Below, piece by piece: positions 34,386 through 42,839 of a DNA stretch of 64,000 bases (position 1 is its first letter; every line of letters begins with the position of its first letter). The position numbers and the translations under genes are program-made. This DNA comes from CG1-02-35-72 sp045046885 (lineage in GTDB: Bacteria; Bacteroidota; Bacteroidia; Flavobacteriales; Flavobacteriaceae), in contig JASFYX010000009.1 in the NCBI GenBank assembly GCA_045046885.1, forward strand, positions 90,873 through 154,872, given 5' to 3'. The notes beneath the pieces were generated by a model. It ran no database searches. It was not told where the DNA came from and saw only the letters and a program-made list of their open reading frames with translations.

Positions 34386-35357
34386 AACGAGGTTAAACAA
34401 ATAGCCCGAAATAATAATACAGAGTGTTACCACACCAAAGAATACACCTATTAACTTAAAGGTCATTACTTTTTTAAGAAGCATGGCTTCGGGGAATGAT
34501 AATCCTACAACGCCCATCATAAAAGCAATGGCTGTTCCAATTGGTATTCCTTTTGAAACAAGCACTTGCATTACGGGTAAAATACCAGATGCATTTGAGT
34601 ACATCGGCACGGCCAAAATAGTTGCTATTGGCACCGCAAAGAAATTATCTTTACTCATATACTGTTCAAAAAATCCTTCGGGGACATAACCGTGCATCAA
34701 TCCGCCAATGGCGATACCTACCAATACATAAACAATTACACCTTTAATAATTTTAAGGACTTCATTCCAGATAACAGGTAAACGATTTTTAAAGGATGTT
34801 TTTTCTGCTACAAAAGTTTCTTCATCGCGCTGCGCATTGGCTAGAACTTCTTTAACCCAGGGTGTTAAAAAGCGTTCTAGTTTAAATCGACTTAAAATAA
34901 GGCCACTTACCATTCCTAACAAAATGCCGCTTACAACATAAACAGCGGTTATTTTAACCCCAAAAAGTCCTACAAAAAGACCAATGGCCACTTCGTTAAC
35001 CAATGGCGATGTTACCAAAAAAGCAAAGGTTACACCTAGTGGAATACCGCCACGAACAAAGCCAATAAATAAGGGTACAGACGAACATGAACAAAACGGT
35101 GTTACAACACCAAACAAACTCGCCATTAAGTACTCAAAACCGAATAATTTATTTCTAGATAAATAGTTTTTAACTTTTTCTATTGGGAAATAACTGTTTA
35201 TAATTCCCATAAAAAAGATAATCACAAAGAGCAATAATAATATTTTTATGCTATCGTAAATAAAAAAGTTCAACGCTTCGGCAAGATGCTGACCTTTTGT
35301 TAAATGTAAAGTGTCAAATACTAACCAATCTGCTAATTTCTGAATCCAATCGAACAT
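34380..35357 (-). CDS. ArsP-like permease (DUF318 family)
   Basis: 325 residues with about eight membrane helices. The signature TPFCSCSSVPLFIGFVRGGIP holds the Cys-Ser-Cys (89-91) of the ArsP/DUF318 permeases, with the second half motif VPMYSNASGILPVMQVL. Family members export organoarsenicals or other thiophilic species. It is the last gene of the ars operon, 4 bases after arsC. The exact substrate (trivalent methylarsenic, or a metal such as Cu or Zn in the related SO_0444 group) cannot be decided here. Confidence 0.85.
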   Translation of the reverse strand: MFDWIQKLADWLVFDTLHLTKGQHLAEALNFFIYDSIKILLLLFVIIFFMGIINSYFPIEKVKNYLSRNKLFGFEYLMASLFGVVTPFCSCSSVPLFIGFVRGGIPLGVTFAFLVTSPLVNEVAIGLFVGLFGVKITAVYVVSGILLGMVSGLILSRFKLERFLTPWVKEVLANAQRDEETFVAEKTSFKNRLPVIWNEVLKIIKGVIVYVLVGIAIGGLMHGYVPEGFFEQYMSKDNFFAVPIATILAVPMYSNASGILPVMQVLVSKGIPIGTAIAFMMGVVGLSFPEAMLLKKVMTFKLIGVFFGVVTLCIIISGYLFNLVL

Positions 35358-35361
35358 AGTA

Positions 35362-35778
35362 TTAAGCTATTTTGTCTTTATAAAATCTGTAAAAAGCAGT
35401 CTTGATTTCATTGCGTATTTTTCTGAATTCGGCTGTAATTTCTACATCCGTTCCAATGGCATCTGCCGGATCTTCAAAACCAATATGAAGTCGGTTTTTT
35501 ACATTTCCTGTAAACATAGGGCAACTTTCTTTGGCGCCACCACAAACAGTGATGACATAATCAAAGGATTCCTCTAAAAATTTGTTGACAGATTGTGGCT
35601 TATTCTGACTTAAATCGATACCTAATTCAGCCATAACTTCAATAGCTTTTGGATGCACTTCAGAGGTAGGTTTTGTGCCTGCAGAATAAACGTCTAAGTT
35701 CTTGTCAAAAGATTTTAAAAAACCTTCGACCATTTGACTGCGACACGAATTGCCTGTACAAAGAATAAGTATTTTCAT
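35362..35778 (-). CDS. arsC: Arsenate reductase (low-MW protein tyrosine phosphatase family)
   Basis: 138 residues. MKILILCTGNSCRSQMVEGFL carries the CX5R phosphatase/arsenate loop with nucleophile Cys7. Further cysteines in VCGGAKESCPMF (about 79-90) are the redox pair that is reduced by thioredoxin in the ArsC of Staphylococcus/Bacillus type. It reduces arsenate to arsenite for export by ACR3, the next gene upstream (35 bases). Confidence 0.94.
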   Translation of the reverse strand: MKILILCTGNSCRSQMVEGFLKSFDKNLDVYSAGTKPTSEVHPKAIEVMAELGIDLSQNKPQSVNKFLEESFDYVITVCGGAKESCPMFTGNVKNRLHIGFEDPADAIGTDVEITAEFRKIRNEIKTAFYRFYKDKIA

Positions 35779-35813
35779 TTATTTAATTTTCAAATCTTCA
35801 AATCGACTCATTT

Positions 35814-36851
35814 TCAAATCGATTTATAATATTTCTTTTTAAGCCAAAGTGATAATTTAACCAATAAAATCAATACAGGAACTTCAACTAGTGGTCCTAT
35901 AACACCTGTAAATGCTTGTGCAGAATTTAATCCGAATACGGCAATAGCCACAGCAATAGCCAATTCGAAATTATTACCTGTGGCCGTAAAAGCGACTGAA
36001 GCGTTTTTATCATAAGGTACTTTCATCGATTTTCCGATAAAAAAACTGGTTAAAAACATCACAATAAAATAAATTATTAACGGGACAGCAATGCGTAAAA
36101 CATCAAAAGGAAGTTCTAAAATCATATCGCCTTTAAGGCTAAACATCAATACAATTGTAGCTAACAAAGCAATTAATGTAATAGGTGAGATAAAGGGAAT
36201 AAATGTCCGCTTATACCAATTTTCACCTTTGTATTTTGTTAAATATTTACGCGATAAATAACCTGCTAAAAACGGAATTCCTAAATAAATAAGGACACTT
36301 TTGGCAACTTCAAAAATTGAAATGTTAACGTCGTAAGCTTCTAAACCGAAGTATTTTGGTAAAACAGTAATAAATAACCAAGCATAAAAACTGTAAGTCA
36401 GTACCTGAAAAATACTGTTTAAAGCGATAAGTGTCGCGCCATATTCGCGACTGCCACCGGCTAAATCGTTCCACACAATAACCATAGCAATACATCGTGC
36501 GAAACCTATTAAAATGAGCCCTGTCATATAGCCCGGATAGTCGTGTAAAAAAATCAGCGCCAAAGCAAACATAAGAATTGGGCCTACTATCCAGTTTAAA
36601 AAAAGCGATAAACGCATCAATTTAACGTCCTTAAAAGCTTTGGGCAATAATTTGTAATCGACTTTTGCCAGCGGCGGATACATCATTAAAATAAGGCCAA
36701 TAGCCAATGGAATATTTGTTGTTCCAACCGATAAAGCATTGGTAAAATTAGCTGTATTTGGAAAAAAATAACCAATGCTTACACCTATAATCATCGCTAA
36801 AAATATCCATAAAGTAAGGAAGCGGTCGAGAAGTTTTAATTTTGGTTTCAT
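35814..36851 (-). CDS. acr3: ACR3-family arsenite efflux transporter
   Basis: 345 residues with about ten membrane helices. Seen are [23 protein letters not shown] (the conserved cysteine of the ACR3 family in helix 4) and [22 protein letters not shown] (helix 9). It exports arsenite using the proton gradient. Length is standard. Co-directional with arsC and the permease. Confidence 0.95.
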   Translation of the reverse strand: MKPKLKLLDRFLTLWIFLAMIIGVSIGYFFPNTANFTNALSVGTTNIPLAIGLILMMYPPLAKVDYKLLPKAFKDVKLMRLSLFLNWIVGPILMFALALIFLHDYPGYMTGLILIGFARCIAMVIVWNDLAGGSREYGATLIALNSIFQVLTYSFYAWLFITVLPKYFGLEAYDVNISIFEVAKSVLIYLGIPFLAGYLSRKYLTKYKGENWYKRTFIPFISPITLIALLATIVLMFSLKGDMILELPFDVLRIAVPLIIYFIVMFLTSFFIGKSMKVPYDKNASVAFTATGNNFELAIAVAIAVFGLNSAQAFTGVIGPLVEVPVLILLVKLSLWLKKKYYKSI

Positions 36852-36920
36852 GAGTTAGTCAAATGTTCCAGCTACACTAAACTAGAGGTATAATTTTTAG
36901 TTTGTCTTTGTATTATTTTC

Positions 36921-37397
36921 TTATTTAAATCTTGTATCTGATTTAATATTATTTAGTTCTTTTGTTTTGTTTTCGGTCCAACCGTTTTTTTCTGTTTGAT
37001 GGATATCAAAAGTTGGAACATAAGGCTTGATGTCTAACAAAGGGGTTTCGTCAAGTATATCTACATTTTCAATATGTAATATATTACCTTCAATATGCAA
37101 CAATTTAACAACAGACATTCCAATAGAATTTGGTCTTTTTGGTGCTCTTGTTGAAAATACACCTCTTTTTTTAGTGTCAAGAAATGGGATTATATGCAAT
37201 TTAAAACCAACTGATTTGTGAAAATGGTAAATTAGGATAATATGAGAAAATCCGTTAAGGTCTTTAAGCCCTTTAGAGTAGATATCATTCAATACTATTT
37301 TTCCTTTGATACCTTTTGCGCCACTTGATTGAATTGGCATTCCCGCTTTTGTTTTAAAAGGAGTATAGATTTTTCCTATTTCATTAAATTTAATCAT
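36921..37397 (-). CDS. TrmO/TsaA-like SAM-binding protein in the ars operon
   Basis: 158 residues forming only the TsaA/VirR beta-barrel domain: GKIYTPFKTKAGMPIQ at the start, LNGFSHIILIYHFH, and the SAM-binding STRAPKRPNSIGMS (about 82-95). E. coli TrmO, which methylates t6A37 of tRNA, is about 235 aa and has an additional C-terminal domain that is missing here. The gene lies inside the ars operon between the thioredoxin-like gene and acr3. Either it is a tRNA modifier carried along, or it has taken a SAM-linked job in arsenic or metal handling. The latter is inference from location. Confidence 0.8.
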   Translation of the reverse strand: MIKFNEIGKIYTPFKTKAGMPIQSSGAKGIKGKIVLNDIYSKGLKDLNGFSHIILIYHFHKSVGFKLHIIPFLDTKKRGVFSTRAPKRPNSIGMSVVKLLHIEGNILHIENVDILDETPLLDIKPYVPTFDIHQTEKNGWTENKTKELNNIKSDTRFK

Positions 37398-37424
37398 TTA
37401 TTTTGGTATTTTATAACTTATTGT

Positions 37425-37802
37425 TTAGCAACAATTTGTATGAGATCTATCGCTACAGCAGGTTCCTTCTTTAGCCTGCGATTTGGATTGACAACTTTCG
37501 TTATGTTCGTGATGATGACCACCACAACAAGAATCACCATTATTATTTGAGCAAGTAGAAGTGCTAACTTTTTCTAATAAATCTTTAGCTTCGGCTAAAC
37601 TGGGGACACGTCCTTTTAGAACCACTTTTTCGTCGATAACGATAGCGGGGGTACTCATTATGTTGTATTTCATTATTTCTTGAATATCTTCAACTTTTTC
37701 TATTTTAAGATCTAAATTAAGTTGCTCAATAACAGACGCTACAACCGCTTCTGTATTTTTACAATTTGGGCATCCTGTGCCTAAAATTTTTACAGTTTTC
37801 AT
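37425..37802 (-). CDS. Small thioredoxin-like protein with Cys/His-rich metal-binding tail
   Basis: 125 residues from ATG 37802; an upstream in-frame start would add 14 residues without family match. Residues 1-78 are a thioredoxin fold of the redox-active disulfide protein 2 type, with active site GTGCPNCKN and cis-Pro loop MSTPAIVID. Residues 80-125 form an unrelated tail with eight cysteines (84, 92, 93, 104, 115, 116, 124, 125) and five histidines (96-98, 100, 121), including GDSCCGGHHHEH. The tail looks made to bind As(III) or a soft metal. Second gene of the ars operon, 58 bases after arsR. Confidence 0.85.
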   Translation of the reverse strand: MKTVKILGTGCPNCKNTEAVVASVIEQLNLDLKIEKVEDIQEIMKYNIMSTPAIVIDEKVVLKGRVPSLAEAKDLLEKVSTSTCSNNNGDSCCGGHHHEHNESCQSKSQAKEGTCCSDRSHTNCC

Positions 37803-37860
37803 AATAATTATTTTTATTTGTTTATCGCCAATAAGCGATGTCAATAGTTAAAAAAATAGA

Positions 37861-38193
37861 TTAGCAACAATCTATTTTAGAAAAATCTTTTTTAAATATT
37901 TTTTCGAATAAGGCTTGGGCTTTAAGCCAATTCTCTTTGTTGATACAATATTTTATTTTTGGGGGATCGATAGTACCTTGAATCAATCCGGCTTCTTTTA
38001 ATTCTTTTAAATGTTGCGAAATGGTTGACTGTGCCATTGGTAAAACCCCAACCAAATCGGTTGTAAAACAGCACGATTGGTTGTTCAAATATTTTAAAAT
38101 AGTTAACCTTACGGGATGCGAAAGTGCTTTGGCAAAACGCGCCGTTTGTTCGGCATCTTCTGTATAATCAATATTTTGTGTTGTTCTTTTCAT
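37861..38193 (-). CDS. arsR: ArsR-family repressor of the ars operon
   Basis: 110 residues, winged helix. HTH at VLPMAQSTISQHLKELKEAGL. Cysteines suited to As(III) binding: Cys41-Cys42 (NQSCCFTTDL), Cys83 and a terminal Cys109-Cys110. The layout differs from the classical CVCDL of the other ArsR in the window. First gene of a six-gene operon (arsR, thioredoxin-like, TrmO-like, acr3, arsC, permease). A palindrome over its promoter is the likely own operator. Confidence 0.93.
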   Translation of the reverse strand: MKRTTQNIDYTEDAEQTARFAKALSHPVRLTILKYLNNQSCCFTTDLVGVLPMAQSTISQHLKELKEAGLIQGTIDPPKIKYCINKENWLKAQALFEKIFKKDFSKIDCC

Positions 38194-38199
38194 AAGTTC

Positions 38200-38215
38200 A
38201 TCGCAAATATACGAT
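38200..38215 (-). promoter_or_regulatory. arsR promoter -7 box inside an ATCG-N8-CGAT palindrome
   Basis: The symmetrical half-sites ATCG (38200-38203) and CGAT (38212-38215) enclose CAAATATA, which on the minus strand is the -7 box TATATTTG. The arsR ATG follows 10 bases later. A repressor bound here would cover the -7 box. Confidence 0.6.
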
Positions 38216-38238
38216 TAATATTTAAAATGAAATATAAA

Positions 38239-38277
38239 AGAGCTTCAAAAAATAATTTATTTATTTTTTGAAGCTCT
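38239..38277 (-). terminator. Intrinsic terminator of the tetR-RND operon
   Basis: Perfect 17-bp stem (38239-38255 with 38261-38277) with a 5-base loop. It lies 36 bases past the stop of the carboxymuconolactone-decarboxylase-like gene and upstream of arsR, separating the two operons. Confidence 0.85.
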
Positions 38278-38313
38278 AAAGCTAATAAAAACCAATATTC
38301 TATTTAATAAAAC

Positions 38314-38676
38314 CTAAAGTGATTCAAATAGCATTTCTGCATTACCCATTACCCTAGAGGATTCAGCATATCGCACAATTTTATAGGTTTCAATTAATTT
38401 TTCTTTCGAGATATTTTGCGCTTTAGCTTTGTTAAGCATCGCCTTAATGCAAGTTTTACTCCCGGTTGCAATAGCAACACCTAAATAAATTAAGGTTCTT
38501 GTTTCGTTTTCTAAAGCACCGTTTTCTGGCATCGCAAACATATTACTATGTATTTGTTCGTAAAGCATTTCGGGTAATTTTTCGCTTGCTAATTTTACCA
38601 CGTTAGGCAATTCTCCATTCATAGATCCTTTCATTTTTGTGAGGATTTGTTCAATTGTTGGTTTTTGTGACTCCAT
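38314..38676 (-). CDS. Carboxymuconolactone decarboxylase/AhpD-like protein
   Basis: 120 residues, soluble, helical. ENETRTLIYLGVAIATGSKTCIKAML matches the CMD/AhpD core, but only one cysteine is present where peroxidase-type members have CxxC, so a classical AhpD disulfide role is unlikely. It is the last gene of the RND operon (16 bases after the pump). Function unknown; a stress or detoxification role would fit. Confidence 0.75.
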   Translation of the reverse strand: MESQKPTIEQILTKMKGSMNGELPNVVKLASEKLPEMLYEQIHSNMFAMPENGALENETRTLIYLGVAIATGSKTCIKAMLNKAKAQNISKEKLIETYKIVRYAESSRVMGNAEMLFESL

Positions 38677-38692
38677 TTTTATTTAATTATTT

Positions 38693-41600
38693 CTATTGTT
38701 TTTTAATTATTTTATCTTTATCAACAGCATAGGCGTAAATAGGGACATATATTAAGGTTAATAATGTTCCTATAAGTAATCCGCCGATGGCCACATCTGC
38801 TAATGGGCTTAAGCGTTCCAACCCAACCGCATTTTCTAATGCAATAGGAATCATACCGGCAATAGTACCAAACGCAGTCATTAAAACAGGACGGAACCTT
38901 ACACGAACACTTTCTAGAGCACTCTCAAAAGGTGATTCGCCACTGGCGCGGTGATGTTGATAAAAATCTATCAGCAATACAGCATTTTTAATGATGATTC
39001 CAAAAAGCAATAAGATACCTAACAGACTTGGCATACAACTTGGTTTGTGGAATAACAACATACCCCAAGCAGCACCAATTAAGGATAATGGTAAAACCAA
39101 AATCATAATTAAGGCCATTCTAACTGATTTATAAATAGCAATTAACACCATTAATAAGATGATGATTCCTAAGGCAATGGCTTTCATCATTCTGTCAAAA
39201 CTATCATTTATGGTTTGAATATCACCTTCTTGCGTTACTATAACATCGTCTAGATTTTTAACTTTACTTAAAGCTGCATTGGCATCATCTGTTAAATGTG
39301 TAATAGGACGTTTGGCACGATAGCCGTTAACATCTACACTGTATAACATTTTATCACGTTCAATCTTAGCATAAGTTAATCGTTTTGATATTTTAGCTAA
39401 AGACTCTAAAGGTATTTCACCAAATTTTGATTGGATTGGTAAGAGCCTTAACGTTTGTTCGTTTTCGCTGAATTTTCCTTTTAGATACAAACGGACATAT
39501 TGTGTATTCATAGATTGTAAATTGGCGTTTAATCCAACTACTTGACCTTTAACCGGAATTTGCATCGCTATTTGATAAGGTGTTAATCCAAAACTCAAGG
39601 CTTTATTTTCATCAATATCTAAAACAATTTCGCTTACATCTTTATCCCAACTGGTGGAAACCGATGTTAACCCTTTTATGGTAGCGATAGCCTCGCTTAC
39701 TTGATGTGTCTTATCGGTTAAACCATCAACTACGGGCGATTTTAATCTCACATCTAATGGTGCTTTTACAGAAGATAAAGCCGTTGCGCCAAAATCGTAC
39801 ACATCATTTCGTTTTAAGCCTTCTAATTTTGAAAGTTTATCGCGTAAAATATCTTCAATTTCCCATATGGTTAGTTTTCTATGAAAGCGGTCTACACAAT
39901 TAATGGTAATGGTAGCTTCGGAAGGTAAATTACCAGATCCTAAGCTTAAAACACCAGGCTCTGTACCAAAAGCAACCGAACTTTTTTCGGTCCATTTTTG
40001 TTTGTGTAGCCAAGTTAAAAAAGGTTCAATTTTATTTTCAGCACTGTTTACAGTTTCGTTGGCACTAAAGGCAATTTGTGCTTTTATAATGCCTGTATCC
40101 ATTGGTGGCATGGCGTCTTTGCCAATAGTTGGCATAATACTACCCATACTTACTAATAATAAGATTACAACGCCAACCGTTAAAACGAGCCTTCTTAAAA
40201 CTTTACGTTTGCCGTTAGAAAATTTAATCACATTTACATAAGGTTCAACTAATCGACCTACTGAATTATTATAAGCACGATCAAACCACAATTCTACTTT
40301 TGTTTTTCTAAATCCATTTTTGTACAATCTTTTTAATAACTGTGGAATAAATGTGATGGATATAAAAAACGAAATGATAAGCGCAATAATTAATGTAAAT
40401 ATTAAAGGTTTAAATATTTTTTGTGGAAATCCACCTACATACATCAAAGGAAATAAAATAGCAATAGTAGAAATTGTTCCTGCAAAAATTGGTGCAATAA
40501 CTTCTTTAGTGCCTTTAATAATGGCTGTTTCTAAATCTTCTTTAAGTTCATTAAGATGCCGCTCTACGTTTTCTAACACCACTACGGCATCATCAGTCAA
40601 CATACCCAGCGCTAAAATTATAGCAGTATATATTACAATATTCAATTCACCTCCAGTTAACCAAATAACGGCCATAGTGGCAAAAAACACCATAGGAATT
40701 GATAAACCAGCTGCAATGATAGCTCTAAAATTTCCTAAGAAAAAGAGCACTACAATAAGGGTGAAAATTATAGCATCGCGTAATGCATCTAACATATTAG
40801 AGTTTGCTAACTCGATGAGGTTGCGTTGCGTGTCAGAAATTTCGAATTTAATATTGGGATACTTGGCTTCTAACTTTTTCATTTCGGCTCTAGCCGCTTT
40901 ACTTACATCAAGCACACTTCCTCCGGGGGCACGTTGTACGGCTAATGCTATGGCTTGTTTGCCATTACCAATATAACCACTGGTGCGTTTTTTAAAGCCC
41001 CATTTTACATCGGCAACATCTCTTAATTGCACATTAGGCAAAATATTGATGTTTTTAATTCTCTCAATATTATCTTTTTCACCATAAAAAGTAATGGTAT
41101 AAAAGCTGTTATCACCTTTTACAAAACCAATTGGCATATCTTTGTTTAATACCTGAATAGCTTTTGTAATACTTTCGAAATTAACATTATAACGCTTTGC
41201 TTTAAAAGGGTCAACTTCAATATTTATGGCACTTTGATAGCCGCCAAAAACCTCAACATTTCCAATATTTTGATTACTCAACAAATAAGGTTTGATAAAA
41301 CTATCTGCTATTTTTCTTATATCAGCAGTACTTATATTATCATTTTTTGGACTTAAAGACATTACGTCTACAGGTAAGGTAAAATCGCCTGCGGTATAAA
41401 TAGCCGGATTTACATTGGCAGGTAATTTCCCTTTGGCGATTGATAGCGCATTAGCCACATCAACAGCTGCAGCATTTAAATCTTTTTTGTAGCCAAAATC
41501 GGCTTTTACTATTGAAAAATTTGCAACGTTAACTGAGCTTACATCGGTTATTAAACCCAATCTTGAAATTTCTTGTTCAATTGGTTTTGAAACAGTATTG

Positions 41601-41773
41601 GCAGCTACTTGAGCTGTTGCTCCCGGTACACTCGTAATTACAATTACTTGTGGTGGATTTGCATCTGGGAATAGATTTTTAGGTAATGTAACCAAGGCAA
41701 CAATTCCCATAATAAAGAACCCTGCAATGAGTGCATAAAGTGTATAAGGACGTTTGTAAAAATAGTCGAACAT
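38693..41773 (-). CDS. RND efflux pump, drug (HAE) type
   Basis: 1026 residues, full length. N-terminal helix after FYKRPYTLY; periplasmic entry FPDANPPQVIVITSVPGATA; TM4 segment LGMLTDDAVVVLENVERHL with the paired aspartates of proton-driven drug pumps, unlike the DxA/DxG form of heavy-metal pumps. C-terminal half ends ALENAVGLERLSPLADVAIGG. It belongs with the adaptor (5 bases upstream) and TolC gene in a TetR-headed operon. Despite lying among metal-resistance genes, the sequence argues for organic substrates. Confidence 0.93.
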   Translation of the reverse strand: MFDYFYKRPYTLYALIAGFFIMGIVALVTLPKNLFPDANPPQVIVITSVPGATAQVAANTVSKPIEQEISRLGLITDVSSVNVANFSIVKADFGYKKDLNAAAVDVANALSIAKGKLPANVNPAIYTAGDFTLPVDVMSLSPKNDNISTADIRKIADSFIKPYLLSNQNIGNVEVFGGYQSAINIEVDPFKAKRYNVNFESITKAIQVLNKDMPIGFVKGDNSFYTITFYGEKDNIERIKNINILPNVQLRDVADVKWGFKKRTSGYIGNGKQAIALAVQRAPGGSVLDVSKAARAEMKKLEAKYPNIKFEISDTQRNLIELANSNMLDALRDAIIFTLIVVLFFLGNFRAIIAAGLSIPMVFFATMAVIWLTGGELNIVIYTAIILALGMLTDDAVVVLENVERHLNELKEDLETAIIKGTKEVIAPIFAGTISTIAILFPLMYVGGFPQKIFKPLIFTLIIALIISFFISITFIPQLLKRLYKNGFRKTKVELWFDRAYNNSVGRLVEPYVNVIKFSNGKRKVLRRLVLTVGVVILLLVSMGSIMPTIGKDAMPPMDTGIIKAQIAFSANETVNSAENKIEPFLTWLHKQKWTEKSSVAFGTEPGVLSLGSGNLPSEATITINCVDRFHRKLTIWEIEDILRDKLSKLEGLKRNDVYDFGATALSSVKAPLDVRLKSPVVDGLTDKTHQVSEAIATIKGLTSVSTSWDKDVSEIVLDIDENKALSFGLTPYQIAMQIPVKGQVVGLNANLQSMNTQYVRLYLKGKFSENEQTLRLLPIQSKFGEIPLESLAKISKRLTYAKIERDKMLYSVDVNGYRAKRPITHLTDDANAALSKVKNLDDVIVTQEGDIQTINDSFDRMMKAIALGIIILLMVLIAIYKSVRMALIMILVLPLSLIGAAWGMLLFHKPSCMPSLLGILLLFGIIIKNAVLLIDFYQHHRASGESPFESALESVRVRFRPVLMTAFGTIAGMIPIALENAVGLERLSPLADVAIGGLLIGTLLTLIYVPIYAYAVDKDKIIKKQ

Positions 41774-41778
41774 GATTT

Positions 41779-42834
41779 TTATTTTTGAGTTAGTATAGAT
41801 AAACCGCCTAGAAGTTTTAACAAAATATCTTGTTTGGCAACAACTATTTCTTTTCCTACAATGTTTGTATTGCTCACTACCAAACCATCTTCGCCAGTTT
41901 GAATAATACTTACCGGAACAGCTTTAGCCTTATTGTTATTATTAACAAGAACAAAACTTTTACCATTTCGGTTTAAAACGGCATCAAATGGTAATTTTAC
42001 AGCTTGACCTTTAAATACAACAACGTTAACTTCAATTCTATCGCCAGTTGTAAACCCTTTTGAATTGACATATACTTTGTATTCTGCCAAGTTATTAAAG
42101 GTGCTGTTTAAAGCGATGGCAGGATAGTTTTTGTTATCAAAGTTTACGCCATAAATGGCTAAATCAGTTGGAATTCTCAACAATAAATAAAAACCGTTGG
42201 CGGCGCTTATATTTGCTACCGGATGACCAGGCAAACACATATCGCCATTATTGACTAATGTTTTTGAAATGACACCATCTACAGGAGATAAAATAGTAGC
42301 ATAAGTCAATGTGTTTGTAATATCAATTTGGTTTTGTTGTAAAGTATTTAATTTAGCTTTTAAAGCTTCAAGACTACTTTCTTCTTTTTGATATTGTTCT
42401 AAAGAAGCCCCTTTTACGGCTAAAAGATCTTGGGTTCTTTTATGAGTTTTTTCTAAATTTTTAAGGGCTATTTCTGTAGCTTTAATTTGAGATTTTATAC
42501 TAACAGCATTTGTTTGAATAGAGGTGTTGTCTAAACGCGCAATGATATCTCCTTTTTTAACTTTAGAACCACTAGGCTTTATAAATTTCACTCTGGCAGT
42601 TACTTTTGAGGATAGTTTTACATCTTTATCGTTTTCAGTTTGAGCCAAATAAGGTAAACTTAACTCTGTGTATTGTAGCTGAGGTTTAGTTGTAGCAACT
42701 ACAATTCCATATTTTTTAGCAACGGGCATATTAGCCTCTTTGCGTTTTGCATTAACTACTGCAAAAATTGCTAAAACTATAATTACAATTACTGCAATTA
42801 GGCCTATTATTCTTTTGTTTTTTAATGTTTTCAT
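41779..42834 (-). CDS. RND periplasmic adaptor (membrane fusion protein)
   Basis: 351 residues. N-terminal membrane anchor (about 8-27). Lipoyl halves around VKFIKPSGSKVKKGDIIARLD and ATILSPVDGVISKTLVNNGD, connected by an alpha-hairpin with heptad-like repeats (about 105-170), then beta-barrel and membrane-proximal domains. It couples the pump downstream to the TolC-like protein upstream; spacings are 5 bases on each side. Confidence 0.9.
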   Translation of the reverse strand: MKTLKNKRIIGLIAVIVIIVLAIFAVVNAKRKEANMPVAKKYGIVVATTKPQLQYTELSLPYLAQTENDKDVKLSSKVTARVKFIKPSGSKVKKGDIIARLDNTSIQTNAVSIKSQIKATEIALKNLEKTHKRTQDLLAVKGASLEQYQKEESSLEALKAKLNTLQQNQIDITNTLTYATILSPVDGVISKTLVNNGDMCLPGHPVANISAANGFYLLLRIPTDLAIYGVNFDNKNYPAIALNSTFNNLAEYKVYVNSKGFTTGDRIEVNVVVFKGQAVKLPFDAVLNRNGKSFVLVNNNNKAKAVPVSIIQTGEDGLVVSNTNIVGKEIVVAKQDILLKLLGGLSILTQK

Positions 42835-42839
42835 TTTCT

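Noticed and set aside
40320..40976. 218-aa plus-strand frame opposite the RND pump gene
   Set aside because: Shadow of the conserved pump coding sequence; no recognizable protein, and the pump frame has strong family motifs.
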